From Luteibacter sp. UNC138MFCol5.1 (lineage in GTDB: Bacteria > Pseudomonadota > Gammaproteobacteria > Xanthomonadales > Rhodanobacteraceae), in contig NZ_FODZ01000003.1 of NCBI RefSeq assembly GCF_900110505.1, forward strand, positions 737,384-801,383: a stretch of DNA of 64,000 nt, given 5' to 3'. Below, piece after piece: positions 47,457 to 59,620 of the stretch. The position numbers and the translations under genes were made by a program. A model generated the notes under the pieces. That model was not told the DNA's origin and ran no database searches. It saw only the letters and a list, made by a program, of their open reading frames with translations. Positions within the stretch are counted from its first letter, which is position 1. The number at the start of each line of letters is the position of its first letter.

Positions 47457-48463
47457 GCGAAGGCGGCCGCGGCACGGGGTTCGGCGATGGCCGCGACGAG
47501 GCGCTCGGCTTCGAGCCAGGCGTCCCCCTGCTCGCGGCCCTTGGCCATGCGGTCGATGCGCGCGGCACGGGCGAGGCAGGCCATCCAGTGCTCGCGCGGA
47601 GCGCGGCGCAGCGCCTTGCGGAACAGTTGCTCGCGCGCGGGCCAGAGTCGCTCGGCCTTGGCCTGCGCGCCGAAATCGCGCGCGTTGGCGAGGCGCATGG
47701 CCAGCTGCAGCTGGTTGACCAGCCAGCCCATCAACGCGATGAGTTCGTCGCCCTCGGCCCGCAGTCCGGCCAGGATCCGCAGCGCGCGGCCGCCCTCGCC
47801 CGCGAACGCGGCGTCGGTGAGCTTGAACGCGTCGAACCGGGCGCTGTCGGCCACGAGACCTTCGAGCGTCGCGGCATCGAGCCGCTGGTCGCCGGCCAGG
47901 ACCACGAGCTTGTCGATCTCCTGCGCGGCGGCGAGGAGGTTGCCCTCGACCCGCTCGGCGAGCATCGCGACCGCATCCGGCGTCGCCTTCAGGCCGCGCG
48001 ACGCGAGGCGGGCGCCGATCCACTGGCCCCACTCGTGCGGCCGCGGGGCGTTGAAGACGACCTGTACGCCGCCCTGGTCCACGGTCTTCGTCCAGGCGGC
48101 CTCGTGCTTGCTGCTCCATTCGGTGGCCGTGATCAGCAGCGACGTGTCGGGCGGCGGATCGGCGACGAACGCGGCGATCGCCGCCCCGCCCTCCTTACCC
48201 GCACGGCCGCCCGCGAGGCGCAGGTCGAGCAGGCGCCGGGTCGCGAACAGCGACAATCCCGCCGAGGCGCGGGCGAGGTCGTCCCAGTCGAAGCGGCTGT
48301 CGGCTTCGAGCACGTCGCGCTCGGTGTAATCGAGCCGCCGGGCCATCGTACGAACGGCGTCGGCGGCTTCCAGGACCAGGAGTTCCTCCCCGGCCAGCAG
48401 GTACACCGGCGCCAGACGGTCGCCGGCGAGGTGCTTCTGCCACTGGACGGGATTGAACGGCAC
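47453..48463 (-). CDS. holA: DNA polymerase III delta subunit
   Basis: A 336-residue clamp-loader subunit. The N-terminal domain starts VQWQKHLAGDRLAPVYLLAGEELLVLEAADAVR, then LLITATEWSSKHEAAWTKTVDQGG, and the C-terminal collar has LIALMGWLVNQLQLAMRLANA. HolA opens the beta clamp in the DnaX complex. The GTG at 48463 follows lptE by 13 bp. The lptE-holA-nadD order is as in E. coli. Confidence 0.95.
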   Translation of the reverse strand: MPFNPVQWQKHLAGDRLAPVYLLAGEELLVLEAADAVRTMARRLDYTERDVLEADSRFDWDDLARASAGLSLFATRRLLDLRLAGGRAGKEGGAAIAAFVADPPPDTSLLITATEWSSKHEAAWTKTVDQGGVQVVFNAPRPHEWGQWIGARLASRGLKATPDAVAMLAERVEGNLLAAAQEIDKLVVLAGDQRLDAATLEGLVADSARFDAFKLTDAAFAGEGGRALRILAGLRAEGDELIALMGWLVNQLQLAMRLANARDFGAQAKAERLWPAREQLFRKALRRAPREHWMACLARAARIDRMAKGREQGDAWLEAERLVAAIAEPRAAAAFA

Positions 48464-48476
48464 GGGTGCTTAAGGG

Positions 48477-49028
48477 TCAGTTCGACGCGGCGGGCGCCTG
48501 CGCGGGCGCGGCCACCGCGGGGTGCGTGCGGGCGGCCTGCAGACGGAACAGGATCGCCTGGACCATGTCGCCGATGAGGCTGCGCTGCAGCTCTTCGGTC
48601 TGGCTGGCGGTGCCGATCGTGTTCTGCGCGTCATAGCTGAACTCGCGCGACATGTCGACCGACTGCGAGGGAACGATCACGGTGCCGTCGGCCGCCTTGA
48701 CGTTGAAGTCGACGTGGTAGCGCACGGCGTATTCGGTCACGCGGGCGGTACCGCTCACGGTCAGCGAATCGGTACGGAAGGTGTTGGACGTGATGGCCAG
48801 CTCGGACGCGTCGGCGGCCGGCTTGTCGACGACCGTGGCGTCGGAGTTCTCCAACGCGCGGGTGAGCTCGCGTTCCAGCTTTCCGCCCCCGGACACCGTG
48901 AGGTGGATCTTCTTCATGCCTGGCGGCAGGGCCGCGCTCTGCCGCAGATGGAAGCCGCAGGCACTGACCAGCCCCACGACGGAAACGACCGCGGCGATGC
49001 GAAGCGAACGAAGGAGGTTCGGGCTCAT
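48477..49028 (-). CDS. lptE: LPS assembly lipoprotein LptE
   Basis: A 183-residue outer-membrane lipoprotein. Signal and lipobox VSAC (Cys24) are followed by GFHLRQSAALPPGMKKIHLTVSG, then TRVTEYAVRYHVDFNVKAADGTVIVPSQSVDMSREFSYDAQNTIG. LptE plugs the LptD barrel for LPS insertion. It lies 2 bp after leuS. An Ala/Pro tail of 20 residues is species-specific. Confidence 0.93.
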   Translation of the reverse strand: MSPNLLRSLRIAAVVSVVGLVSACGFHLRQSAALPPGMKKIHLTVSGGGKLERELTRALENSDATVVDKPAADASELAITSNTFRTDSLTVSGTARVTEYAVRYHVDFNVKAADGTVIVPSQSVDMSREFSYDAQNTIGTASQTEELQRSLIGDMVQAILFRLQAARTHPAVAAPAQAPAASN

Positions 49029-49030
49029 GG

Positions 49031-52471
<3,441 letters not shown>

Positions 52472-52475
<4 letters not shown>

Positions 52476-54154
52476 GGCTGTTCTTCCTTGCCCTGCTTCG
52501 GGGACGGGGTGCTGATCTTCGGCGGCGCGTCGCTGCCGCGGCCGCGCAGCAGCGCTTCCGGATGCCGGCCGAGGTAATCGGTGAACGCACGGACCGAGCG
52601 CACGGTGCGCTGCAGTTCTTCCAGCGTGTTGGCGATGTTCTGCTGCAACGGCGAGTTCTCGGACAGCGCGTCGTTGGCCGTGCCAACGGTCTGGTTCACG
52701 CCCTGGAGCGTCTTCTTCGCCTCGGGCAGGATCTCGGTGTTCACGTTCTTCAGCGTGCCCTGCAGTTCCTTCAGGCTGCCGTCGAGGTTGCGCCCGATCG
52801 AATCGAACGGAATCTTCTCGACCTTGTCGACGATGCTGGAGATCTGTTCCTGCAGATGGTCGAAGTCGCCCGCCGTCGTCGGGATCTCGACCGGCTTCGC
52901 ACTGGCGTCGAACGCCACCTTCGGCGCCTTCGGATCGAAGTCGAGCGCGATGTAGAGCTGTCCCGTGAGCAGGTTGCCGCTGCGGGCCTGCGCACGCAGG
53001 CCATGGGCGACGAGCCCGCTCATGATGCGCGGGAACATGCTGTCGTCGTCCGGCCCGCCGACGGCCTTGGCCAGCTTCTCGTGGGCCTGGCCGAGACGCT
53101 GCGGATAGACGAGCGCGCCGACGATCACGGGGAATTTCTTCGTGACCGGGTCGTAGTCGAGGTTGACCGACACGACGCGACCCACCTTCATGCCCAGCAG
53201 CTCCACCGGCGCGTCGACGGCGAGGCCACGCAACGAATGCTCGAAGCGCATGCGGATGTAGCGCGGCTTGCCGTCGGGCGGCGCGAGCGCCGTCGTCTGG
53301 TCGCCGAACAGGGTGTATTCGGCCATCTCGGCCGCGGGGGCCTCCTCGTGCGGGCCCGGGGGATCCTGGAAGGCGACGCCGCCGGCGATCACGGTTGCGA
53401 TCGACTGGGTGTTGAGCTTCAGGCCGTCGGCACCCAGCGAGACGTCGACACCGCTGGCATTCCAGAACCGTGTGTCCTTGGTGACGAAGCGGTCGTTCGG
53501 GCCGTCGACGAACAGCTGAAGGGACACGCCCTTGCCGTCCTTGTCGAGCTGATACGAGACGATGCGTCCCACCTGGATGCGGCGGTAATAAACGGGCGAG
53601 CCGATATCCAGCGAGCCGAGGTCGCCGGCGTGCAGCACGAAGCGGCGCCCCGGCGCGCCGTGCGTCACCGCCGGCGGCGCCTCGAGCCCCGTGAAGTCGG
53701 ACTGGTCCTCGTCGGAATCGCCGGCGTCCGCGCCGATGAAGGCGCCGGAAAGGAGGGTGTCGATGCCCGACACGCCGCTAGCGCCGATGCGCGGACGAAC
53801 CACCCAGTAGCGCGTGCCCTTGGTGGCGAACGCGCGGGCGTCCTTGTCGAGTTCGATCGCCACGCTGATGTGGCTGCGGTCCTTCGACAGGCGCATGGTG
53901 GTGACCTTGCCGATCACCACGTTCTTGTACTTGACCTGGGTCTTGTTCGCCTCGATGCCTTCGGCGGTCTGGAACGTGACCGTGATCTTCGGACCGGCCG
54001 ACATCACGTGGTTGACCAGCAGCGAGATGCCCACCAGCGCGGCGACGATCGGGACCAGCCAGATCAGCGAGAAGCCGAGCTTGGATTTCCGCACCACCGG
54101 CTGGGGCAGGTCGTCGTCCTGCGGCGGCGTGTTTCCTGCGTTGGCGTCGCTCAT
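52472..54154 (-). CDS. pqiB: PqiB, MCE-domain intermembrane lipid transport protein
   Basis: A 560-residue protein with one N-terminal membrane helix (LIWLVPIVAALVGISLLVNHV) and three MCE domains, recognised by repeated GIEANKTQVKYKNVVIGKV, LGSLDIGSPVYYRRIQVGRI and GLAVDAPVELLGMKVGRVVSV segments. The C-terminal coiled coil (from about 470: TLKNVNTEILPEAKKTLQGVNQTV) forms the needle. PqiB spans the periplasm for lipid movement between membranes. Overlaps with pqiA2 and pqiC (both ATGA) ensure fixed stoichiometry. Confidence 0.95.
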
Positions 54155-54774
54155 TGCGATTTCTTCCTGTTGTCCCAGATCAGCCGGGGATCGAAGCTCA
54201 TGGCCGAAAGCATCGTCAGCACGACGACGATGCCGAAATACACCACGCCGGGCAGCGGCTCGACGCGACTCAGAATCTTGAAATGCACCAGGGCGGAAAG
54301 GATCGCTACGACGAAGACGTCGAGCATCGACCAGTAACCGACCAGTTCGACGAAGCGGTAGAGCTTCGTCCGCTGACGGGCCACGTAGCCGCTCGACCGC
54401 TGCACCGACACCAGCAGGTAGCCCAGGATGATGAACTTGAGCATGGGCACGATGATGCTCGCCGTGAAGACGATCGCCGCCAGTCCTGGCGAGCCGGCCC
54501 GCCAGAGCTCGACGATGCCGCTCAGGATGGTGTTGTCGTCCTTGGACGACAGGCTCTGCGTGCGCATGATCGGGAACACGTTGGCCGGGATGTAGAACAT
54601 CGCCGCGGCGAGCAGGAGCGCCCAGGCGCGGGCGATGCTGCCGGTCTTGCGCGCGTGCAGCGCAGCGCCGCATCGAGGGCAGCGGGCACGGTGGTCGTCC
54701 GTGTACGCGGTGACCAGGCGGCAGACGTGGCAGGCCATGATGCCCAGGTCGACGGCTCTCGGCGGGGCCTTCAT
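54151..54774 (-). CDS. pqiA: PqiA-like protein, second half-unit
   Basis: A 207-residue protein containing one PqiA domain. A zinc ribbon (CHVC at the start and CPRC about 17 residues later) is followed by four helices: ARAWALLLAAAMFYIPANVFPIM, GLAAIVFTASIIVPMLKFIILGYLL, MLDVFVVAILSALVHF and VYFGIVVVLTMLSAMSFDPRLIW. E. coli PqiA (417 residues) has two such domains in one chain; here they are two genes. It overlaps pqiB by ATGA, and the inner-membrane module probably needs both halves. Confidence 0.9.
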   Translation of the reverse strand: MKAPPRAVDLGIMACHVCRLVTAYTDDHRARCPRCGAALHARKTGSIARAWALLLAAAMFYIPANVFPIMRTQSLSSKDDNTILSGIVELWRAGSPGLAAIVFTASIIVPMLKFIILGYLLVSVQRSSGYVARQRTKLYRFVELVGYWSMLDVFVVAILSALVHFKILSRVEPLPGVVYFGIVVVLTMLSAMSFDPRLIWDNRKKSQ

Positions 54775-55382
54775 GCCTTGTCCTCGCGGGTCAGCGTCCA
54801 GAGTTCGCGCGGATCGAGGCTGGAGAACACCGTGATCAGCAGCGTGAGCACCCCGAACGCCCAGATGCCGGCGCCCGGCACGACGTCGAAATAGGTGTGG
54901 GCCTTCACGACGGCCACGAGGGTGCCGAGCATGAAGACCTCGATCATGCTCCACGGCTTCACGCTGACCAGCGCCGTCATGGCCTGCGCGAACCACGGCG
55001 CGCGGCGGCCGGACCGGGCGAACCAGAGCACCCAGCCGAAGATGAGGATCTGGCTGAGCGGGAAGAAGAACAACGTCATGGCGCTGAGGAACGCGACGAT
55101 CTGGGCGCCGTCGTTCCACATGGCGATCACGGCGCCCCAGAGGGTGGTGGCGGCGCTCATGCCCGACAGCCCCAGCGTGACGATCGGCGAGACGTTGGCG
55201 ATCACGAACACGATGAAGGCCGTGACGATCAGCGCGAACTGCCCGTCGACGCTCACCCACTGGTGTCGGTCGAGGACCGCGCCGCAGACGACGCAGTCGG
55301 CCACTTCGCCACGCGCGAGCGTGCGCCTCCGGTAGACGGAGTCGCAGTGTTCGCAGACGATGAGATCCTGGGCTGTGTGCAT
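54771..55382 (-). CDS. pqiA: PqiA-like protein, first half-unit
   Basis: A 203-residue inner-membrane protein with a zinc ribbon (CEHC and CVVC) and four helices, including FALIVTAFIVFVIANVSPIVTLGL, LSAMTLFFFPLSQILIFGWVLWF, WSMIEVFMLGTLVAVVKAHTYFD and AGIWAFGVLTLLITVFSSLDPRELW. It matches the N-terminal domain of full-length PqiA. ATG 55382 is used; a TTG at 55391 is an alternative. First gene of the pqiA-pqiA-pqiB-pqiC operon, divergent from the YbbN-like gene. All junctions inside the operon are 4-bp overlaps. Confidence 0.9.
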   Translation of the reverse strand: MHTAQDLIVCEHCDSVYRRRTLARGEVADCVVCGAVLDRHQWVSVDGQFALIVTAFIVFVIANVSPIVTLGLSGMSAATTLWGAVIAMWNDGAQIVAFLSAMTLFFFPLSQILIFGWVLWFARSGRRAPWFAQAMTALVSVKPWSMIEVFMLGTLVAVVKAHTYFDVVPGAGIWAFGVLTLLITVFSSLDPRELWTLTREDKA

Positions 55383-55549
55383 GCCTTCCAAGCGGTACGC
55401 GGCCGCAACGGCCCGCGCCCTATGATCGCAAATCCCCGTAAACGGCGCATGACGAGCGGGGTAGGACTGTTCCTAAAATGGCGTCGTCCCTTGATAAGCT
55501 CGCCGTCTTCCCCGACTTACGGGGCATTCCCATTCGCCAGGAGCACCCC

Positions 55550-56422
55550 GTGAGCAGCGCCCAGACCCGCAGTGAACATGTCTTCGACGCGACCACGGCC
55601 GGGTTCGAGAGCGACGTCATCCAGGCGTCCCTGCAGACCCCGATCCTGGTGGACCTGTGGGCCGAATGGTGCGGCCCCTGCAAGACCCTGGGCCCGATCC
55701 TCGAAAAGCTCGCCGGGGAGTTCAACGGCGCGTTCCGCCTGGCCAAGATCGACGTCGAGGCCGAGCAGCAGCTCGCGGCGATGTTCGGCGTGCGCAGCAT
55801 CCCGACGGTGATCCTGATCAAGGACGGGCAGATGGCGGACGGGTTCGCCGGCGCGTTGCCGGAAGGTCAGATCCGCGAGTTCCTCGCCCGCAACGGTATC
55901 GAAGCGGCCGAAGGTGGCGAGGTCGCCGACGACGTCGACGCGCCCGCCGAGACGCCCGAGGACGCCATCAACCGTATCCAGCAGGCGATCGCCGCGGAGC
56001 CGGAGCGACCGGAGCTGAAGCTCGACCTCGCCCTGGCGCTGATGCGCGCCGGCCACGTCGGTCCGGCCCAGGCCGAACTGGATGCCCTGCCCGCCAACCT
56101 CGCGACCGACGCCCGGGCGGTCCGGCTGCGCAGCCAGCTCGAACTCGCCCGCGCGCTCGCCGGCGCACCCTCGCTGGCCGAACTGCGCCAGCGCGTGCAG
56201 TCCGACGACAACGACTGGGAGGCGCGCGACCTGCTCGGTGTCCGCCTCTTGATCGAAGGCGACGCCGCGGCCGGCCTCGACCAGTTCCTGGACATCCTGA
56301 AGCGCCAGCGCGACTGGCAGGACGGCCAGGCGAAGAAGCGGCTGCTCGCCGCGTTCGCCACCATCGACGACGCCGCGCTCGTCGGCGCCTACCGCCGCAA
56401 GATGGCGTCGCTGCTCTTCTGA
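55550..56422 (+). CDS. YbbN-like thioredoxin with TPR domain
   Basis: A 290-residue protein. The N-terminal thioredoxin domain has an intact WCGPC (Cys41, Cys44) and SIPTVILIKDGQMADGFAGALP; the C-terminal half is TPR-like (PEDAINRIQQAIAAEPERPELKLDLALALMRAGH and WEARDLLGVRLLIEGDAAAGLDQFLDIL). E. coli CnoX/YbbN has the same layout but an inactive SXXC site, so this version may be redox-active. CnoX holds chlorine-stressed proteins for GroEL. GTG 55550 is preceded by AGGAG; an upstream ATG (55478) would add an unrelated 24-residue tail. Confidence 0.88.
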   Translation: MSSAQTRSEHVFDATTAGFESDVIQASLQTPILVDLWAEWCGPCKTLGPILEKLAGEFNGAFRLAKIDVEAEQQLAAMFGVRSIPTVILIKDGQMADGFAGALPEGQIREFLARNGIEAAEGGEVADDVDAPAETPEDAINRIQQAIAAEPERPELKLDLALALMRAGHVGPAQAELDALPANLATDARAVRLRSQLELARALAGAPSLAELRQRVQSDDNDWEARDLLGVRLLIEGDAAAGLDQFLDILKRQRDWQDGQAKKRLLAAFATIDDAALVGAYRRKMASLLF

Positions 56423-56431
56423 GCGGCGCCC

Positions 56432-56881
56432 TCAGGCCTTTGGCCGCTTGCGCCTGACGTAGAGCTGCTTGCGTACCGTCGCCACCAGTTCGCCGGACGC
56501 CGTGCGGATGTCGGTATCGAACCAGCGCAGGCATTTCTCGCCGTTCGCGGTGGCGGCGCGCAGCTCGTCCAGCACGGCGTCCTCGACGCGGAACTCCGCG
56601 TAGACGGCCTCGCGCCCCGGCGCGACGAAACGGATCTCGCCCGCCTGGTCCCACACGATGTAGTCGTTGCCGAGGCTCTTCAGCACCATGATCATCCAGA
56701 ACGGGTCGGTCATGGAGAAGAGGTTGCCGCCGAACTGCGTGCGCACGTAGTTGCGGTTGTACCAGGCGAGTTTCAGGCGCACCTTCGCGTAGCGGTAGGT
56801 GTCGAAGTCGACGACCCGGATACCGGCGAAGAGGAAGGGCGGCCATGCGTTGAGGACGCGCCGTAGCGTGCTTGCTTTCAT
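56432..56881 (-). CDS. DUF4442 hotdog-fold protein
   Basis: A 149-residue protein. LKLAWYNRNYVRTQFGGNLFSMTDPFWMIMVLKSLGNDYIVWDQAGEIRFVAPGREAVYAEFRV is the DUF4442 pattern, a hotdog fold related to acyl-CoA thioesterases; the catalytic residues are not obvious. ATG 56881 is chosen because it starts the conserved region; earlier in-frame starts run into the promoter of the divergent M61 gene. It converges on the YbbN-like gene with 9 bp between stops. The Arg/Lys-rich tail is typical. Confidence 0.8.
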   Translation of the reverse strand: MKASTLRRVLNAWPPFLFAGIRVVDFDTYRYAKVRLKLAWYNRNYVRTQFGGNLFSMTDPFWMIMVLKSLGNDYIVWDQAGEIRFVAPGREAVYAEFRVEDAVLDELRAATANGEKCLRWFDTDIRTASGELVATVRKQLYVRRKRPKA

Positions 56882-57023
56882 GGGCGCCATGCTAGCGGCG
56901 GCCATGGTGTGCGCGAAGTCCCCCGTTTCAAACGCGGGCGGACCGGCCATGACCTCTGGCACACGCCCACCCGCGGACCCGCGCCGAGTATCGAAGGCTA
57001 CCCACGCCGCCAGGATACGAGCC

Positions 57024-58904
57024 ATGCGCCATCCGTTCCGCCGCGCCACCCTTGCCGCCGCCGTCGCGGCCGCGATGGCCCTTTCCGTGCCCCAGGCACG
57101 CGCCGCCGACCTCCCGGTGGCCGCGGACCAGCCCTACCCCGGCAACCTCACGCTGCACGTCGATCTTTCCGACGCGTCGCGACATCTCTATCACGTGCGC
57201 GAGAGCATTCCGGTCAAGCCCGGCCACGCGATCCTTTACTACCCGAAGTGGATCCCGGGCGTGCACGCCCCCTCGGGCCCACTCTCCAACGTGGCGGGTT
57301 TCATCGTCACCGGCAACGGCAAGCGCATTCCCTGGCGCCGCGACCTGAAGGAGATGTACGCGTTCCACGTCGACGTGCCCGAAGGCGTGGACAAGCTCGA
57401 CCTCACGTTCGACTACCTGGCGCCGGCGACGCCTAACTACATCCCTCTGTCGTTCAACGAAGTGGCCTTCTATCCGGCCGGGTACTACACCAGCCAGATC
57501 ACGGTCCAGCCGACGCTCAAGCTGCCGGCGGGCTGGAAATTCGCCTCCGCGCTCGAGACGGCGTCGCAGTCGGGCGACGAGGTCAGCTTCCGGCCGGTGA
57601 GCTTCGAGAACCTGGTCGACTCGCCGGTGATGACCGGCAAGTACTTCACCCGCATCGACCTCGCGCCGGGCCAGCCGACGCAGGTGCACCTCAACATCAC
57701 CGGCGACACCGCGGCCGGCGTCAAGGCGACGGAAGATCAGATCGCGAAGCAGCGCGCGCTCATCGTGCAGGCGAACAAGCTGTTCGGTGCGCACCACTAC
57801 GATCACTACGACTTCCTGCTGGTCACGTCCGACCACACCGGACACTTCGGACTGGAGCACCATCAGTCCAGCGACGATCGTCTCTTCGCCAACTTCCTGA
57901 CCGATCCCGACGCCAACGCCGCGGCCGGAACGCTGCTGCCGCACGAGTACATCCATTCGTGGAACGGCAAGTTCCGTCGCCCCGCCGACCTGTGGACGCC
58001 GACGTTCACCGAGCCGATGCAGGACGACCTCCTGTGGGTGTACGAGGGCATGACGGATTACTGGGCCGGCGTGCTGACGGCGCGTTCGGGCATCTGGACC
58101 ACCGAACAATGGCGCGACTCGCTGGCCGGGATCGCCGCGGACATGTCCGCGCGCACGGGTCGCGAATGGCGCTCGCTGCAGGACACGGCGGATGGCATTC
58201 CGCTGTCGTCGCGCGGCACGACGGGCTGGACCAACCTGCGCCGGAGCTCCGATTACTACCCGGAAGGCCAGCTGCTCTGGCTCGACGTCGACACGAAGAT
58301 CCGCGACCTCTCCGGCGGCAAGCACACGCTGGATGAATTCGCCCGCGCGTTCTTCGGGATGGACAACGGAAGCTACAAGCCGAAGACCTATACGTTCGAC
58401 GACGTCATCTCGACGCTCAACGGCGTGCAGCCGTACGACTGGGCCACGTTCCTGCGCCAGCGCCTCGACTACACCGGCGACACGCTACCCGAGCACGGCA
58501 TCGAAGGCGGCGGCTGGAAGCTCGTCTACGACGACAAGCCGACCGCGTTCGCGAAGACGGCCGAGAAGATCCGCAAGACGGTCAACTTCGCCTATTCGCT
58601 GGGCATCCAGGTGTCCGACAAGGGCGTGGTGACCGACGCGCAATGGGAGGGCATCTCGGCGAAGGCGGGACTCGTGCCCGGCGTGACGATCGTCGCCGTC
58701 GATGGCAAGGACTACTCCGGCCAGGTGCTGAAGGACGCCGTCACCGCCGCGAAATCCACGACGGCGCCGATCGAGTTCCTGATCAAGGACATCGAGGAAT
58801 ACCGCACGGTCAAGGTCGACTACCACGGCGGCCTGAAGTATCCCCACCTCGTGCGCGGCGAAGGCAAGGATTTGATCGGCGCGATCGCCACGCCGAAGAA
58901 GTAA
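57024..58904 (+). CDS. Exported M61 family metallopeptidase with PDZ domain
   Basis: A 626-residue protein with a signal peptide (1-27, ARA), a beta-sandwich N-terminal domain, an M61 glycyl-aminopeptidase catalytic domain and a C-terminal PDZ domain (GIQVSDKGVVTDAQWEGISAKAGLVPGVTIVAVDGKDYSG). The zinc motif HEYIH has His307, Glu308 and His311, with Glu341 in VYEGMTDYW. GLEHHQSS (about 276) is a family landmark. It removes Gly or Ala from peptides in the periplasm or outside the cell. A family B REP follows and separates it from dps. Confidence 0.93.
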   Translation: MRHPFRRATLAAAVAAAMALSVPQARAADLPVAADQPYPGNLTLHVDLSDASRHLYHVRESIPVKPGHAILYYPKWIPGVHAPSGPLSNVAGFIVTGNGKRIPWRRDLKEMYAFHVDVPEGVDKLDLTFDYLAPATPNYIPLSFNEVAFYPAGYYTSQITVQPTLKLPAGWKFASALETASQSGDEVSFRPVSFENLVDSPVMTGKYFTRIDLAPGQPTQVHLNITGDTAAGVKATEDQIAKQRALIVQANKLFGAHHYDHYDFLLVTSDHTGHFGLEHHQSSDDRLFANFLTDPDANAAAGTLLPHEYIHSWNGKFRRPADLWTPTFTEPMQDDLLWVYEGMTDYWAGVLTARSGIWTTEQWRDSLAGIAADMSARTGREWRSLQDTADGIPLSSRGTTGWTNLRRSSDYYPEGQLLWLDVDTKIRDLSGGKHTLDEFARAFFGMDNGSYKPKTYTFDDVISTLNGVQPYDWATFLRQRLDYTGDTLPEHGIEGGGWKLVYDDKPTAFAKTAEKIRKTVNFAYSLGIQVSDKGVVTDAQWEGISAKAGLVPGVTIVAVDGKDYSGQVLKDAVTAAKSTTAPIEFLIKDIEEYRTVKVDYHGGLKYPHLVRGEGKDLIGAIATPKK

Positions 58905-58922
58905 AGCTGGCGACCGCTCGAA

Positions 58923-59019
58923 CTGTAGGAGCGGACCTGGCCGCGACGGCTCTTCGCGAAAAGCAACAGGCCCTGTTGCTCCCGGCGAAAAACTGTCGCG
59001 GCCAGGTCCGCTCCCACAA
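58923..59019. repeat. REP-like inverted repeat, family B, copy 3
   Basis: CTGTAGGAGCGGACCTGGCC (from 58923) and a right arm CTGTCGCGGCCAGGTCCGCT (from 58993) flank a loop of about 45 bp. It occupies the convergent M61/dps junction. Confidence 0.85.
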
Positions 59020-59032
59020 TTGGTTCGCGGGC

Positions 59033-59551
59033 TTAGTGCTCCCGCGCGATCTCGAACAGGAACCACACGCGGCGTTCGCCCTCGTCGATCCAGTTCTCGA
59101 GGAAGCTGGCCGTCGCGACGTCGCCGTACTCGTCGCACACGCCGTGCAGTTCGCGCATGAAGCCGACGAAGCGCTCGTTGTCGTCGCGCAGCTCGGCGAT
59201 CATGTCCTGCGGCGTCACGAAGTCCGCGTCGTTGTCGGACAGCCGCTGCAGCCGCGACACGTTGCCGATCGAGCGGATCGTGGTGCCGCCGATCTTGCGG
59301 GCGCGCTCGGCGATGTCGTCGGTGATCTTGAAGATCTGGTCCGACTGGTCGTCCAGCAGCAGGTGCAGGTCGCGGAAGCGCGGGCCCGACATGTGCCAGT
59401 GGAAGTTCTTCGTCTTCAGGTACAGCGCGAAGGTATCGGCGAGCAGCGTGTTCAGGCCCGCGGCGATGTCACGGGTCGCGTCGGCGCTGAGACCCGACGG
59501 GGTCCGCAGATCGGCCTTGCGCAGTTTCTTGGTCGCTTCGGGATTCTTCAT
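59033..59551 (-). CDS. dps: Dps-family ferritin-like DNA-protection protein
   Basis: A 172-residue protein with the Dps four-helix bundle. Inter-subunit ferroxidase residues are in NFHWHMSGPRFRDLHLLLDDQSDQI (His51, His63, Asp67/68 and Asp71), followed by SIGNVSRLQRLSDND and LENWIDEGERRVWFLFEIARE. It oxidises Fe(II) with peroxide, stores iron and shields DNA. The Lys/Arg-rich N-terminus (KKLRKADLR) suits DNA binding. It is downstream of, and in the same direction as, a two-component operon with 69 bp between them, so partial co-transcription is possible. Confidence 0.93.
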   Translation of the reverse strand: MKNPEATKKLRKADLRTPSGLSADATRDIAAGLNTLLADTFALYLKTKNFHWHMSGPRFRDLHLLLDDQSDQIFKITDDIAERARKIGGTTIRSIGNVSRLQRLSDNDADFVTPQDMIAELRDDNERFVGFMRELHGVCDEYGDVATASFLENWIDEGERRVWFLFEIAREH

Positions 59552-59620
59552 CGTGACGGCTCCGTGGGGAATGGCTCCGGAGGATGCGCCGAAGGACGTG
59601 ACGATGCTTGGACGAATTGG

